A stretch of DNA of 64,000 nt from Pseudomonadota bacterium (GTDB lineage: Bacteria > Pseudomonadota > Gammaproteobacteria > Burkholderiales > Methylophilaceae), in contig JAKOVB010000124.1 of assembly GCA_029782295.1 (NCBI GenBank), positions 124,001 to 188,000 of the forward strand. The letters are read 5' to 3'. The notes beneath the pieces were generated by a model. It made no database searches and was not told the origin of the DNA. It worked only from the letters and a program-made list of their open reading frames with translations. A program made the position numbers and the translations under genes. Below are positions 1 through 10,506 of this stretch, piece after piece (position 1 is the stretch's first letter; every line of letters starts with the position of its first letter).

Positions 1-395
1 CGGGCAAGATGGCTGCACAAGGAATCGATGGTGTTGATGCGCAGCCGCCCCGGCTGTTCAAGCAGATTCCAGCCCAGTGCCGCAGACACGCTCAGGGCTT
101 CAGTGGCCAGCGCATAGGTTTTCTGCTTGTGGGGCTGCGAAGGCGGAACGCCACTGTCGGCGATGCGCAGGCTTTCCAGGATGCGCAACCGCATTTCCGC
201 CGCCGCCTTGTTGGTGAAGGTGATGGCGACGATTTCTTCCGGCTCGCGCACGGTCTGCAGCAGGCGCAGATAACGCTGCGTCAGCAGCTCGGTCTTGCCT
301 GCGCCGGCCGGCGCTTCCACGATGAAGGAATCAAGTTCGAGTGCCCGCTCGCGGTTTCTCTCGTCTTCCTGCAGCAATGCCTCATGGCTGGTCAT
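1..395 (-). CDS. UvrD/RecB-type superfamily 1 helicase, N-terminal part (cut by window edge)
   Basis: The first 131 residues of a superfamily 1 DNA helicase are visible, starting at ATG 395; the rest lies beyond the left edge. A Walker A loop (APAGAGKT) sits near residue 30, motif Ia (ITFTNKAAAEMR) follows at about 55-66, and INTIDSLC matches the conserved segment seen in AddA/RecB-like helicases. Such proteins unwind DNA with ATP and often carry a C-terminal nuclease, which cannot be checked here. The start overlaps the end of the upstream YgfX-like gene by 14 bases, so the two are probably co-transcribed. Family assignment is firm; the exact subfamily (AddA-like or UvrD-like) is open. Confidence 0.85.
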   Translation of the reverse strand, partial: MTSHEALLQEDERNRERALELDSFIVEAPAGAGKTELLTQRYLRLLQTVREPEEIVAITFTNKAAAEMRLRILESLRIADSGVPPSQPHKQKTYALATEALSVSAALGWNLLEQPGRLRINTIDSLCSHLA

Positions 396-858
396 AACGT
401 AACCCCCAGCGTAGCCAAACCCGCAACTGTCGCCACAGATCGGCATCGGCGGCATCCGGCAGCATCACGACATGGCGCGCAAACCGCGTCCCCTCCAACC
501 TGAGATTCAGCACCACCAGCGCAGGGGTCACGAAGCTGCTGCCCAGCACGTGTGCGGGTATCCAGCCGGCATTTTTGACATGGCATTGCAGATCACCTTG
601 GGCATTCACTTCCAAAGCATCGATCGAACGCGGGGATCGCAGCAAGACATCCCGCCACATGGCATGCATCGTGGCCGCCGCAATCAGCAGGACCAGCAGC
701 ACGCGCGGCCATGGCGGCAACGGCAGCCCTGCAGCGATCAACAGCGCGGCCAGGCCTGCGCCCCACAGTATCACCCCCAGTTGCCGCGACGGGCGCAGGG
801 CGACAGCCAGCGGCTTCACGCTATAATGGTGTATCGATTGTTTCCGGTTGTCGCTCAC
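382..858 (-). CDS. YgfX-like inner-membrane protein
   Basis: A protein of about 158 residues with two adjacent hydrophobic segments (LGVILWGAGLAALLIAAG and RVLLVLLIAAATMHAMW) after a short N-terminal region containing VALRPSRQ, then a soluble tail rich in beta-type segments. This is the layout of the YgfX/CptA family, which in enterobacteria sits beside sdhE and near ygfZ. I place the start at GTG 858 (VSDNRKQ) because the longer frame would run into the coding region of divergent ygfZ; the longer version would be 181 residues. Its end overlaps the helicase start. The family match rests on topology, the N-terminal pattern and the ygfZ neighbour, so it is moderate. Confidence 0.6.
   Translation of the reverse strand: MSDNRKQSIHHYSVKPLAVALRPSRQLGVILWGAGLAALLIAAGLPLPPWPRVLLVLLIAAATMHAMWRDVLLRSPRSIDALEVNAQGDLQCHVKNAGWIPAHVLGSSFVTPALVVLNLRLEGTRFARHVVMLPDAADADLWRQLRVWLRWGLRYDQP
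822..827 (+). promoter_or_regulatory. Candidate -10 box for ygfZ
   Basis: A perfect TATAAT lies 32 bases upstream of the ygfZ ATG, inside the YgfX-like coding region. A weak -35 candidate (CGACAG, 801-806) sits 15 bases upstream. The hexamer is exact; promoter activity is an inference. Confidence 0.45.
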
Positions 859-1890
859 ATGAATTCTCAATGGAAAGACTTTCTTGCCACTCGTGGCGCC
901 GTACTCGAGCTGCATCAGGTAGCACATTTCGGCCAGCCGCAGACAGAACTGCAGGCCGCTGCGCAGGGCACCATTATTACCGATTTATCGCATCTCGGCC
1001 TGCTCGAGGTCAACGGCGAAGATGCCTTAACCTTTCTCCAAGGCCAGATCACCAACGATGTCAAACTGCTGGACGGCACCAACAGTCATTACGCAGGTTA
1101 TTGCACCCCCAAGGGCAGACTGCTGGCGGTCTTTCTCGCCTTTGCGCATCACGATCACTTCCATCTGCAGCTTAACGGCGCCCTGACCGAACAGGTACTG
1201 AAGCGCCTGCGCATGTACGTCCTGCGTTCCAAGGTCACGCTGACCGACATGACCGACAGCATCGTCCGCATCGGCCTTGCCGGTCCGCAGGCCAAGGCCG
1301 CCCTGGAAGGATTATTTGGCACCGTGCCCCAGGCACCCTTTGCACTGGTTACCCTGGAATCCGCGCATCTCCTGCGCCTGCCGGGAACCGATCGTTACGA
1401 AATATTCTGCGCACCTGAACGTGCTCCGGAGATCTGGAAGCAGTTGAGCCAAACAGCAACCCCTGTCGGAGCAACCTGCTGGGAATGGCTGGAAATCCAG
1501 GCAGTCGCCCCAGAGGTAGTCCCTGCCACGCTGGAAGCATTCGTGCCGCAGATGGTCAACCTTGACCTGCTGGGCGGCATCAGCTTCAAGAAGGGATGCT
1601 ATACCGGACAGGAAATCGTCGCACGCACGCATTACCTGGGCAAGGTCAAGCGCCGCACCCTGCTGGCCCACCTGGATGCCGCACAAGCGCCTGTGCCCGG
1701 CGATGCCGTCTATGGTACCGACTCCGCGGAACCAGTCGGACAGATCGTGCGCTCGGCAGCCGCGCCGGCAGGCGGTTTCGACGTCCTTGCAGAAATCCGC
1801 TTGGACAGCGTGGCTGCCGGGGATGTGCGCTGGGCTGCCGTCGATGGCCCGGTAATGAACCTGCTCTCCATGCCTTACGAAGTGCAATGA
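859..1890 (+). CDS. ygfZ: Folate-binding protein YgfZ (GcvT-like)
   Basis: A 343-residue member of the GcvT-like YgfZ/IBA57 family, which needs tetrahydrofolate and helps assemble or repair certain [4Fe-4S] proteins. The family signature K-G-C-Y-T-G-Q-E is intact (KGCYTGQEIVARTHY), including the conserved cysteine, and the N-terminal DLSHLGLLEV...FLQGQITNDV region is typical. I start at ATG 859; an open frame continues upstream but runs antisense through the YgfX-like gene and lacks family similarity. The stop overlaps the ATG of the phosphatidyltransferase. The window also carries nuo, fumarase and iscX, all tied to Fe-S clusters. Confidence 0.93.
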   Translation: MNSQWKDFLATRGAVLELHQVAHFGQPQTELQAAAQGTIITDLSHLGLLEVNGEDALTFLQGQITNDVKLLDGTNSHYAGYCTPKGRLLAVFLAFAHHDHFHLQLNGALTEQVLKRLRMYVLRSKVTLTDMTDSIVRIGLAGPQAKAALEGLFGTVPQAPFALVTLESAHLLRLPGTDRYEIFCAPERAPEIWKQLSQTATPVGATCWEWLEIQAVAPEVVPATLEAFVPQMVNLDLLGGISFKKGCYTGQEIVARTHYLGKVKRRTLLAHLDAAQAPVPGDAVYGTDSAEPVGQIVRSAAAPAGGFDVLAEIRLDSVAAGDVRWAAVDGPVMNLLSMPYEVQ

Positions 1891-2429
1891 ATCTCGCGCT
1901 GACCATCACGCTGCTCCGCTTTCTCCTCGCCCCGTGGATGGTATGGGTACTGCTGCAGGACAATCATACCCTTGCGCTTGGCATCTTCCTGATTGGCAGT
2001 CTGAGCGACGCGCTGGATGGCTTCATCGCCCGCCGCTTCAACCAGTGCACCCCGCTGGGTGCGCTGCTCGACCCTCTCGCAGACAAACTGCTGGTCGCAT
2101 GCGGCATGCTGACGTTGCTGTGGCAAGGGCATTTCCCGCTCTGGCTGGCTGGTTTCATTGTGCTCAGGGATGTCATCATCCTGAGCGGCGCCTTTGCTTA
2201 CCGACGCGCCACCGGAACACTGGAAATGCAACCGCTGTATATCAGCAAGGTCAATACCGCAGTGCAATTCACGCTGGTGCTGGTCATCCTGGCGGATGCG
2301 GACGGGTATCGGCAGGTCAGTTTTGCTGTGGAACCGTTGATCTGGCTGACCTTGGCAACCACGGTCGCTTCAGGCAGCCTGTACGTATGGGAGTGGTCCC
2401 AGCGAGCCCGCAAAAACCTCAGGGTTTGA
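1887..2429 (+). CDS. CDP-alcohol phosphatidyltransferase family protein (PgsA-like)
   Basis: A 180-residue integral membrane enzyme with the full CDP-alcohol phosphotransferase motif D-x2-DG-x2-AR-x8-G-x3-D-x3-D, seen as DALDGFIARR then GALLDPLADK at about residues 37-63. Family members transfer a phosphatidyl group from CDP-diacylglycerol to an alcohol such as glycerol-3-phosphate. Several hydrophobic helices follow. It is shorter and more diverged than the usual PgsA, so it may be a second, specialised copy. It is translationally coupled to ygfZ by an ATGA overlap, and its last 11 bases overlap the convergent ftsB end. Confidence 0.85.
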   Translation: MNLALTITLLRFLLAPWMVWVLLQDNHTLALGIFLIGSLSDALDGFIARRFNQCTPLGALLDPLADKLLVACGMLTLLWQGHFPLWLAGFIVLRDVIILSGAFAYRRATGTLEMQPLYISKVNTAVQFTLVLVILADADGYRQVSFAVEPLIWLTLATTVASGSLYVWEWSQRARKNLRV

Positions 2430-2778
2430 CGGGCTTAGGTGCCCCCGCTGGTGCTGGCGCGGCGGCAGATGCCGGAGCAGACGTCGGCTTGGACTTGGGT
2501 GGTGGCGTATTTTCCATCACCTGGTAGAACACCTCGTCCTGCTTGACCATCCCCAGCTCGCTGCGGGCACGCTCCTCGATGGCGGCATAACCGGTCTTGA
2601 GGTCTCGCACTTCCGCATCGAGGGTATCGTTCCGCACCTTCAGCGCCGCATTGCTTTCCTTCTGCTTCTCGATCTGCCGACTGAGATCCCAGACCCTCAG
2701 CCAACTCCCCTTGCCGAGCCACAACGGGTATTGCAGCGCGGCGATCAGGACGACCAGGATCAGGGTCAGCATCCGCAT
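2419..2778 (-). CDS. ftsB: Cell division protein FtsB
   Basis: A 119-residue bitopic protein: a short cytoplasmic start, one membrane helix (LTLILVVLIAALQYPLWLG), then a periplasmic coiled coil with heptad-like residues (about 30-70), as in FtsB of the FtsQBL divisome subcomplex. The segment LKTGYAAIEERARSELGM before the tail is typical of the DivIC/FtsB family. The C-terminus is a Pro/Ala/Lys-rich extension of about 30 residues, longer than in E. coli FtsB (103 residues). It follows eno by 10 bases on the same strand, the usual eno-ftsB arrangement in proteobacteria. Confidence 0.92.
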   Translation of the reverse strand: MRMLTLILVVLIAALQYPLWLGKGSWLRVWDLSRQIEKQKESNAALKVRNDTLDAEVRDLKTGYAAIEERARSELGMVKQDEVFYQVMENTPPPKSKPTSAPASAAAPAPAGAPKPVKP

Positions 2779-2788
2779 GGTGCGGGGA

Positions 2789-4084
<1,296 letters not shown>

Positions 4085-4133
4085 TCAAAACCAGTATATC
4101 CAGGCACCAAGCAAGCGCCGTGCCTTAAGCGTT

Positions 4134-4973
4134 TTACAACGTTTGTTCGATAAACCCGTGCTGCTTCACCAGACGGTCAATGTCAGCCAGCGTAGACAGC
4201 AATGCTTTCATCTTGGGCAGAGGCCAGGCATTCGGTCCGTCGGACAGTGCCACTTCCGGGTTCGGGTGCGTTTCCATGAACAGCCCGGCAACGCCGGAAG
4301 CCACGGCAGCACGAGCCAGCACGGGGACATGTTCGCGCTGGCCGCCGCTCTTGTCGCCCTGACCACCCGGCTGCTGGACGGAATGAGTCGCGTCGAAAAC
4401 TACCGGGCAGCCGGTGTTGCGCATCACGGCCAGACCACGCATATCCGAAACCAGCGTGTTATAGCCGAAAGAGGCACCACGTTCGCACACCATGATGTTG
4501 TCTGCACCACCGTTGACCGCCTTGGCCTTTTCCACCACGTTCTTCATGTCCCAGGGGGCCATGAACTGCCCCTTCTTGATGTTGACCGGCTTGCCGGTCG
4601 CCGCGCAGGCCTGGATGAAATCGGTCTGACGGCACAGGAATGCAGGGGTTTGCAGCACATCGACCACTGCGGCCACTTCCGGCACTTCCATTTCGTTGTG
4701 GACGTCGGTCAGAATCGGCACGCCGATCTGGCGACGGACTTCGGACAGGATACGCAGGCCTTCCTGCATGCCCAAGCCGCGGAAGGTCTTGTTGGAGCTG
4801 CGATTGGCCTTGTCGTAGGATGACTTGTAGATGAAATTGATGCCCAACTCGGCACAGATTTCCTTCAACTGACCAGCAGTGTCCAGCGCCATCTGCTCGG
4901 ACTCGATCACACAGGGACCGGCGATCAGGAACAGCGGCTGATCCAGACCCACTTCAAAACCACACAATTTCAT
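4134..4973 (-). CDS. kdsA: 2-dehydro-3-deoxyphosphooctonate aldolase (KDO-8-P synthase)
   Basis: KdsA condenses phosphoenolpyruvate with arabinose-5-phosphate to make KDO-8-phosphate for the lipid A core. The 279-residue protein has the family start ([17 protein letters not shown]), the [11 protein letters not shown] loop that binds substrate, and [11 protein letters not shown]. The missing Cys after IAGP versus metal-dependent forms was not resolved; the C in IAGPCVIE is present in both classes. ATG 4973 directly abuts the pyrG stop, so it is cotranscribed with pyrG. Confidence 0.97.
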   Translation of the reverse strand: MKLCGFEVGLDQPLFLIAGPCVIESEQMALDTAGQLKEICAELGINFIYKSSYDKANRSSNKTFRGLGMQEGLRILSEVRRQIGVPILTDVHNEMEVPEVAAVVDVLQTPAFLCRQTDFIQACAATGKPVNIKKGQFMAPWDMKNVVEKAKAVNGGADNIMVCERGASFGYNTLVSDMRGLAVMRNTGCPVVFDATHSVQQPGGQGDKSGGQREHVPVLARAAVASGVAGLFMETHPNPEVALSDGPNAWPLPKMKALLSTLADIDRLVKQHGFIEQTL

Positions 4974-6623
<1,650 letters not shown>

Positions 6624-6837
6624 TTAGGCGGACGGAAGGCAATTTTACCGCAAGCCCCCCTTTCGAACAATCAAGGCGTCAATTTTCGGCCACTCAGCTC
6701 CATTATCATTTTTTCTGATTTCAGCGTAGGCAAACCCATTGATCCTTAAAGATATTAATTAGTTAGATTACCCCCCTGTCATTACTTGAATCTATGGCGT
6801 AAAATAATTCCCTAATAAACGACTGGGGATTCATTCC

Positions 6838-7512
6838 ATGCAACGCCAACATAGAAAAGTTGCGAACGCAACCAATGCCTCCGCCGAGCACGAACCACGC
6901 TGGCGTCGTCGCAAGGACGACCGGCCACGTGAGATCCTGAATGCGGCGCTGGCGGTTTTCCTGGAAAAAGGCTTCGCCGCCACCCGTCTGGAGGATATTG
7001 CGGAAAAAGCCAAGGTCACCAAGGGGACCCTGTTCATCTATTTCGAGAACAAGGAAGAACTGTTCCGTTCACTGATCCGTGATGCGATTGCACAATCTCA
7101 GAAAATCTCCGAGATTACCCATGTAGAAATCCAGGCGACTGCGCAGGATACTATAATCCTGTTTGCCAACAACTGGTGGAAGTACATGGCCAACTCCGAT
7201 CTGGGAAAAATCCCAAAAATGATCATTTCAGAAGCCAACAACTTCCCGGATCTGGCAAAGGAATACTTTGATAATTGTCTGCTTCCCGGGCGCCAGATTC
7301 TTGTCGACGCCATTCGTCATGGCGTTAAGAACGGCGAATTCAAGGACATTGACCCAGAGGCGGCTGCCCGCATTTTTCTGGCGCCTTACATGATGTCTCA
7401 AATTTGGCGTTATTCAATGGGCCCGATCGACAGCGCGCCGATGGATCATCTAAATTACATCAATACCCACCTCAAGATGACCATGAACGGCCTGCTCAAG
7501 CAGCCATCCTGA
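6838..7512 (+). CDS. TetR/AcrR-family transcriptional regulator
   Basis: A 224-residue TetR-type repressor. Residues about 28-80 form the helix-turn-helix domain (ILNAALAVFLEKGFAATRLEDIAEKAKVTKGTLFIYF read in two pieces: ILNAALAVFLEKGFAATR and GTLFIYFENKEELF). The C-terminal part resembles the AcrR/TetR C-terminal 13-type ligand domain (WWKYMANSDLGKIPKMIISEA). TetR proteins of this type usually control a neighbouring efflux operon, but none follows here; the next item is a coding remnant and then genes on the other strand. Its target is therefore unknown. The N-terminal 25 residues are basic and unstructured. Confidence 0.88.
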   Translation: MQRQHRKVANATNASAEHEPRWRRRKDDRPREILNAALAVFLEKGFAATRLEDIAEKAKVTKGTLFIYFENKEELFRSLIRDAIAQSQKISEITHVEIQATAQDTIILFANNWWKYMANSDLGKIPKMIISEANNFPDLAKEYFDNCLLPGRQILVDAIRHGVKNGEFKDIDPEAAARIFLAPYMMSQIWRYSMGPIDSAPMDHLNYINTHLKMTMNGLLKQPS

Positions 7513-7620
7513 CCTTGGGAACGTATTCTTGAGCTAATGTTATTAGTCCAAGGATAATGAATACATTTTGCCAATTGTCGTAATCGATTTATTTTAAAAC
7601 GGTTTTTATTGATTCCCTAG

Positions 7621-7770
7621 GGCAATGAAGGCACCCACCCGCCTTACGAACGCCCCATCGTGCGGGAGGAGATCATTCCCATTCTCCTTGAGATGGGCAT
7701 ACCGCTCGAAAACTACCACCTGTGGTTGACCATCCTCACACAGATGATCACCCTGACCCGGAAGTACTGA
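7621..7770 (+). pseudogene. C-terminal coding remnant of an unrecognised protein
   Basis: Just after a TAG at 7618-7620 the plus strand reads 49 codons that look like the end of a folded protein: YERPIVREEIIPILLEMG then YHLWLTILTQMITLTRKY and TGA at 7768-7770. There is no start codon near its beginning, and the region upstream is AT-rich and not coding. I do not recognise the family. It sits directly behind the TetR gene, in the spot where a regulated target gene would be expected, so it may be what is left of that target. It could also be chance. Confidence 0.35.
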
Positions 7771-7778
7771 CCGGAGCC

Positions 7779-8429
7779 TCACTGGGAAGAATTCGACGTC
7801 CTTCCCCAACGACCGTAACTTTTGAAGCGTTCGGTAACCTCGGCCATTTCTGCCCGAGTCAACAGGTGTGGTTCCCCAGCCTGCAGCGCACGCCAGTATT
7901 GCTCGCAGAGCGTTTCGATTTCGAGCGCAACCGAGGTGGCGTGAGCCAGGTCGCGACCGAGCGCAATCATGCCATGGTTGGCCAGCAGGCATCCCAGCCG
8001 ACCTTCCAGCGCCCCGAGCGCGGCATCGGACAAGGCCTGGGTGCCAAACAGCTCATAAGGTGCGCAACGGATGGTATCCCCTCCCACCAGCGCGATCATG
8101 TAATGAAAAGGCGGGATCTCGCGACGCTGGCAAGCCAGCGTGGTCGCAAACATGGAATGCGTATGTACCACGGCGCCGATTTCAGGACGGGCCAGCAGGA
8201 TATCCCGGTGAAAGCGCCATTCGCTGGAAGGCTCACGATCGCCATGCACCGAACCGTCGAAACCCATCCATACCATATCACGCGGACGCATGACATCAAC
8301 CGGCGTCCCGGATGGCGTCACCAGAAAGCCTTCACCGTCCCGAACACTGACGTTACCCGCCGTCCCTCGGTTGAGCCCCAGCTCGGAAAGCTGCCTGGCA
8401 GTATCCAACAGTTGTTCACGCAACATCAT
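7779..8429 (-). CDS. Class II aldolase, FucA-like; probable 5-(methylthio)ribulose-1-phosphate aldolase
   Basis: A 216-residue class II (zinc) aldolase very close in pattern to L-fuculose-phosphate aldolase. GTAGNVS and the phosphate-binding TPSGTP loop are near the start; the catalytic Glu lies in SSEWRFH (residue 70) and the zinc histidines are H89, H91 (HTH) and H152 (NHG). It starts one base after the mtnA stop, so the two act together. Known family members beside mtnA (Ald2 of Rhodospirillum rubrum and some E. coli) split methylthioribulose-1-phosphate into dihydroxyacetone phosphate and methylthioacetaldehyde. The alternative, the MtnB dehydratase of the full methionine salvage pathway, has the same fold but a less FucA-like sequence. 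Specific substrate is inferred from context. Confidence 0.8.
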   Translation of the reverse strand: MMLREQLLDTARQLSELGLNRGTAGNVSVRDGEGFLVTPSGTPVDVMRPRDMVWMGFDGSVHGDREPSSEWRFHRDILLARPEIGAVVHTHSMFATTLACQRREIPPFHYMIALVGGDTIRCAPYELFGTQALSDAALGALEGRLGCLLANHGMIALGRDLAHATSVALEIETLCEQYWRALQAGEPHLLTRAEMAEVTERFKSYGRWGRTSNSSQ

Positions 8430-8430
8430 G

Positions 8431-9513
8431 TCAGCGCTCCTGATGAAACAATGTTCGCAAGTCCTGCGGCCGCGCGATGCCTCGCTCGGTCATGATCCCG
8501 GTCACGAGGCGAGCCGGAGTGACATCGAAAGCCGGATTGGCGGCAGACGATCCGGAAGGCAGCAGATCGACCGTCCCGATTTTGCCGTCTGCCATGCGGC
8601 CGCTGATGCGCGCGACTTCATCCGGACTGCGTTCCTCGATGGGAATCTCACGCAGGCCATCCTTCATCCGCCAGTCAATAGTGGGCGATGGCACGGCAGC
8701 ATAGAAAGGAATCTGGTTGTCGAAGGCGGCCAGAGCCTTGAGATAGGTGCCGATCTTGTTGCACACATCCCCCTGCGCCGTGACGCGATCCGCACCGACG
8801 ATGACGATATCGACCTGCCCATGCTGCATAAGGTGACCACCGGCATTGTCTGCGATGACGGTGTGTGCAACCCCGTGGCGGCCGAGCTCCCAAGCTGTCA
8901 ACGCCGCACCTTGATTACGCGGGCGTGTTTCATCCACCCAGACGTGCAGAGGGATGCCCTCGTCGAAAGCGGCATAGACCGGGGCCAGCGCGGTGCCCCA
9001 GTCGACGGTGGCCAGCCAACCGGCGTTGCAATGGGTCAGGACATTCACCGGACGGCGGCTGGTTTCATGCATCTTCCGCAGGATGACGGCTCCGTGCCGG
9101 CCGATGCTGCGATTCAGGGCAACATCCTCGTCACAGATCACTTCTGCCAGACCATGCGCGGCAGCCGGCCGGTCTGCGGGAAGCATTGGCCTCAACACAT
9201 CCAGCATGCGCTCCACCGCCCAGCGCAGGTTGACCGCCGTGGGCCGGGAGGCACACAGTGCAGATGCAGACTGCTCCAGGAAAGCATCCCCGGCATTCTC
9301 GCGCATGGCCAACACCATCCCCCAGGCTGCAGACGCTCCGATCAACGGAGCGCCACGAACCCGCATCTCGGAGATGGCAAGTACCATTTCCGAGACTGTC
9401 GTTACATGCAGGGTTTCAAAAGCATGAGGCAGGACCGTCTGGTCGATTATCTGCACCGACTTCGTCTCTGCATTCCACCAGATCGTGCGGTAATTTATTC
9501 CGTCTATCAGCAC
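8431..9513 (-). CDS. mtnA: S-methyl-5-thioribose-1-phosphate isomerase
   Basis: MtnA isomerises methylthioribose-1-phosphate to methylthioribulose-1-phosphate during recycling of methylthioadenosine. The protein has 360 residues, the family norm. The catalytic cysteine is C162 (THCNAG) and the catalytic aspartate D242 (GADRV); RVRGAPLIG and the NKIGTY segment are also conserved. The family is related to eIF2B alpha but these active-site residues mark the isomerase. It is first in a two-gene unit with the class II aldolase. No mtnK, mtnP or mtnC/D is in the window. Confidence 0.94.
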   Translation of the reverse strand: MLIDGINYRTIWWNAETKSVQIIDQTVLPHAFETLHVTTVSEMVLAISEMRVRGAPLIGASAAWGMVLAMRENAGDAFLEQSASALCASRPTAVNLRWAVERMLDVLRPMLPADRPAAAHGLAEVICDEDVALNRSIGRHGAVILRKMHETSRRPVNVLTHCNAGWLATVDWGTALAPVYAAFDEGIPLHVWVDETRPRNQGAALTAWELGRHGVAHTVIADNAGGHLMQHGQVDIVIVGADRVTAQGDVCNKIGTYLKALAAFDNQIPFYAAVPSPTIDWRMKDGLREIPIEERSPDEVARISGRMADGKIGTVDLLPSGSSAANPAFDVTPARLVTGIMTERGIARPQDLRTLFHQER

Positions 9514-9547
9514 CTCGATTTACCCTCAATTTGCAATCCACAATATC

Positions 9548-9575
9548 TGTGGATAATTCTGTGAATATCTGTGAC
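9548..9575. promoter_or_regulatory. Exact DnaA-box-like site with two related repeats upstream of mtnA
   Basis: In the AT-rich gap 9514-9702 the plus strand carries TGTGGATAA at 9548-9556, the exact complement of the DnaA box TTATCCACA. Related TGTGAA (9560) and TGTGAC (9570) follow at 12- and 10-base steps, about one helical turn each. They lie 35-62 bases upstream of the mtnA start and could be an operator. Function is not known. Confidence 0.35.
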
Positions 9576-9672
9576 TTAAAAATGTAACTCAAGCTCCCGT
9601 AAAGGTTTTTTACATTCGCCTAAAAATTGAACTAAAAATTATACTTATATAAATCAATATGTTACAAAACGT

Positions 9673-9695
9673 CCTTGATTGGTTGAGGTTTTTTT
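9673..9695 (+). terminator. Terminator-like hairpin with T-run, plus strand
   Basis: A 6-bp stem (CCTTGA/TTGAGG with two G-T pairs) and a TTGG loop are followed by seven T residues. It points along the plus strand, where no gene precedes it, so it may be a chance structure or end an unseen short transcript. Confidence 0.3.
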
Positions 9696-9702
9696 GCGTT
9701 TG

Positions 9703-10506
9703 TTAATGTAATACTTGAGATGATGTGCACAACTGAGCCATTTTTGGCAGGGCTGAGAGCACATTTTCCGTTGTTGTGTCAACGATTTTAGCCAGTTCCA
9801 CGCCCCGGATTTCCGCCATGACCTGGGCGATCTTCATCATCTCGACAGGGGCATTTCGACCTGATCGCCCCAACCATTCCGGCGGAATATCCGGCGCATC
9901 GGTTTCGAGTACGATGGATTCCAATGGCAGGCTTGCTGCCAATTCACGAATCCTCAGGGCACGTGGCCAAGTCATGGCCCCGCCGAACCCCAGTTTGAAA
10001 CCCAGATCGATAAAAGCCTCCGCCTGCTGGCGGCTGCCGTTGAAAGCGTGGGCAATGCCGCCGCGCACCTTGAAACGGCGCAGATACTTGAGAATCGCAT
10101 CTTGAGAGCGGCGGACATGCAGGATCACTGGCAGATCATGCTTGCGTGCCAGCTTGAGCTGTTCGACGAAGAAATACTCCTGCCGGGCGACATCATGGCC
10201 TGGCACAAAGAAGTCGAGGCCGATTTCACCGACAGCCACCGGCTCATGCACCGCGAGTGCCGCATCCAGGGCATGCAGGTGTTCCGGGTTCGCGCGATCG
10301 ACATACATGGGGTGTATCCCCAGCGCAGGAAAGCAGACCGGGTGTTGCCGGCACAAGGCAATGACGGCATCGAAATTCGCATGCTCGACTGCGGGCACCA
10401 CCATGGCCACCACCCCGGCGCGTCGGGCCTCCCCGATGACCGCCTCGCGGTCAGGATCGAACTCCGCCGCGTCCAGGTGGCAGTGGCTGTCAACGAGGCC
10501 GTGCAC
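9703..10506 (-). CDS. TatD-family metal-dependent hydrolase (DNase)
   Basis: A 267-residue TatD-type TIM-barrel hydrolase. The metal-binding start SHCHLD, the Glu in VGEIGLDFF, the His in LPVILHVR, and the C-terminal ETDAPDIPP are all present. Family members act as Mg-dependent 3'-5' exonucleases on DNA or RNA in quality control; YcfH and TatD types are hard to tell apart by eye. The gene overlaps the 3' end of ribD by 17 bases and is last in the glyA-nrdR-ribD-tatD run. Confidence 0.9.
   Translation of the reverse strand: MHGLVDSHCHLDAAEFDPDREAVIGEARRAGVVAMVVPAVEHANFDAVIALCRQHPVCFPALGIHPMYVDRANPEHLHALDAALAVHEPVAVGEIGLDFFVPGHDVARQEYFFVEQLKLARKHDLPVILHVRRSQDAILKYLRRFKVRGGIAHAFNGSRQQAEAFIDLGFKLGFGGAMTWPRALRIRELAASLPLESIVLETDAPDIPPEWLGRSGRNAPVEMMKIAQVMAEIRGVELAKIVDTTTENVLSALPKMAQLCTSSQVLH

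Noticed and set aside
472-858. Upstream extension of ygfZ
   Set aside because: The added residues run antisense through the YgfX-like gene and have no similarity to the ygfZ family start.
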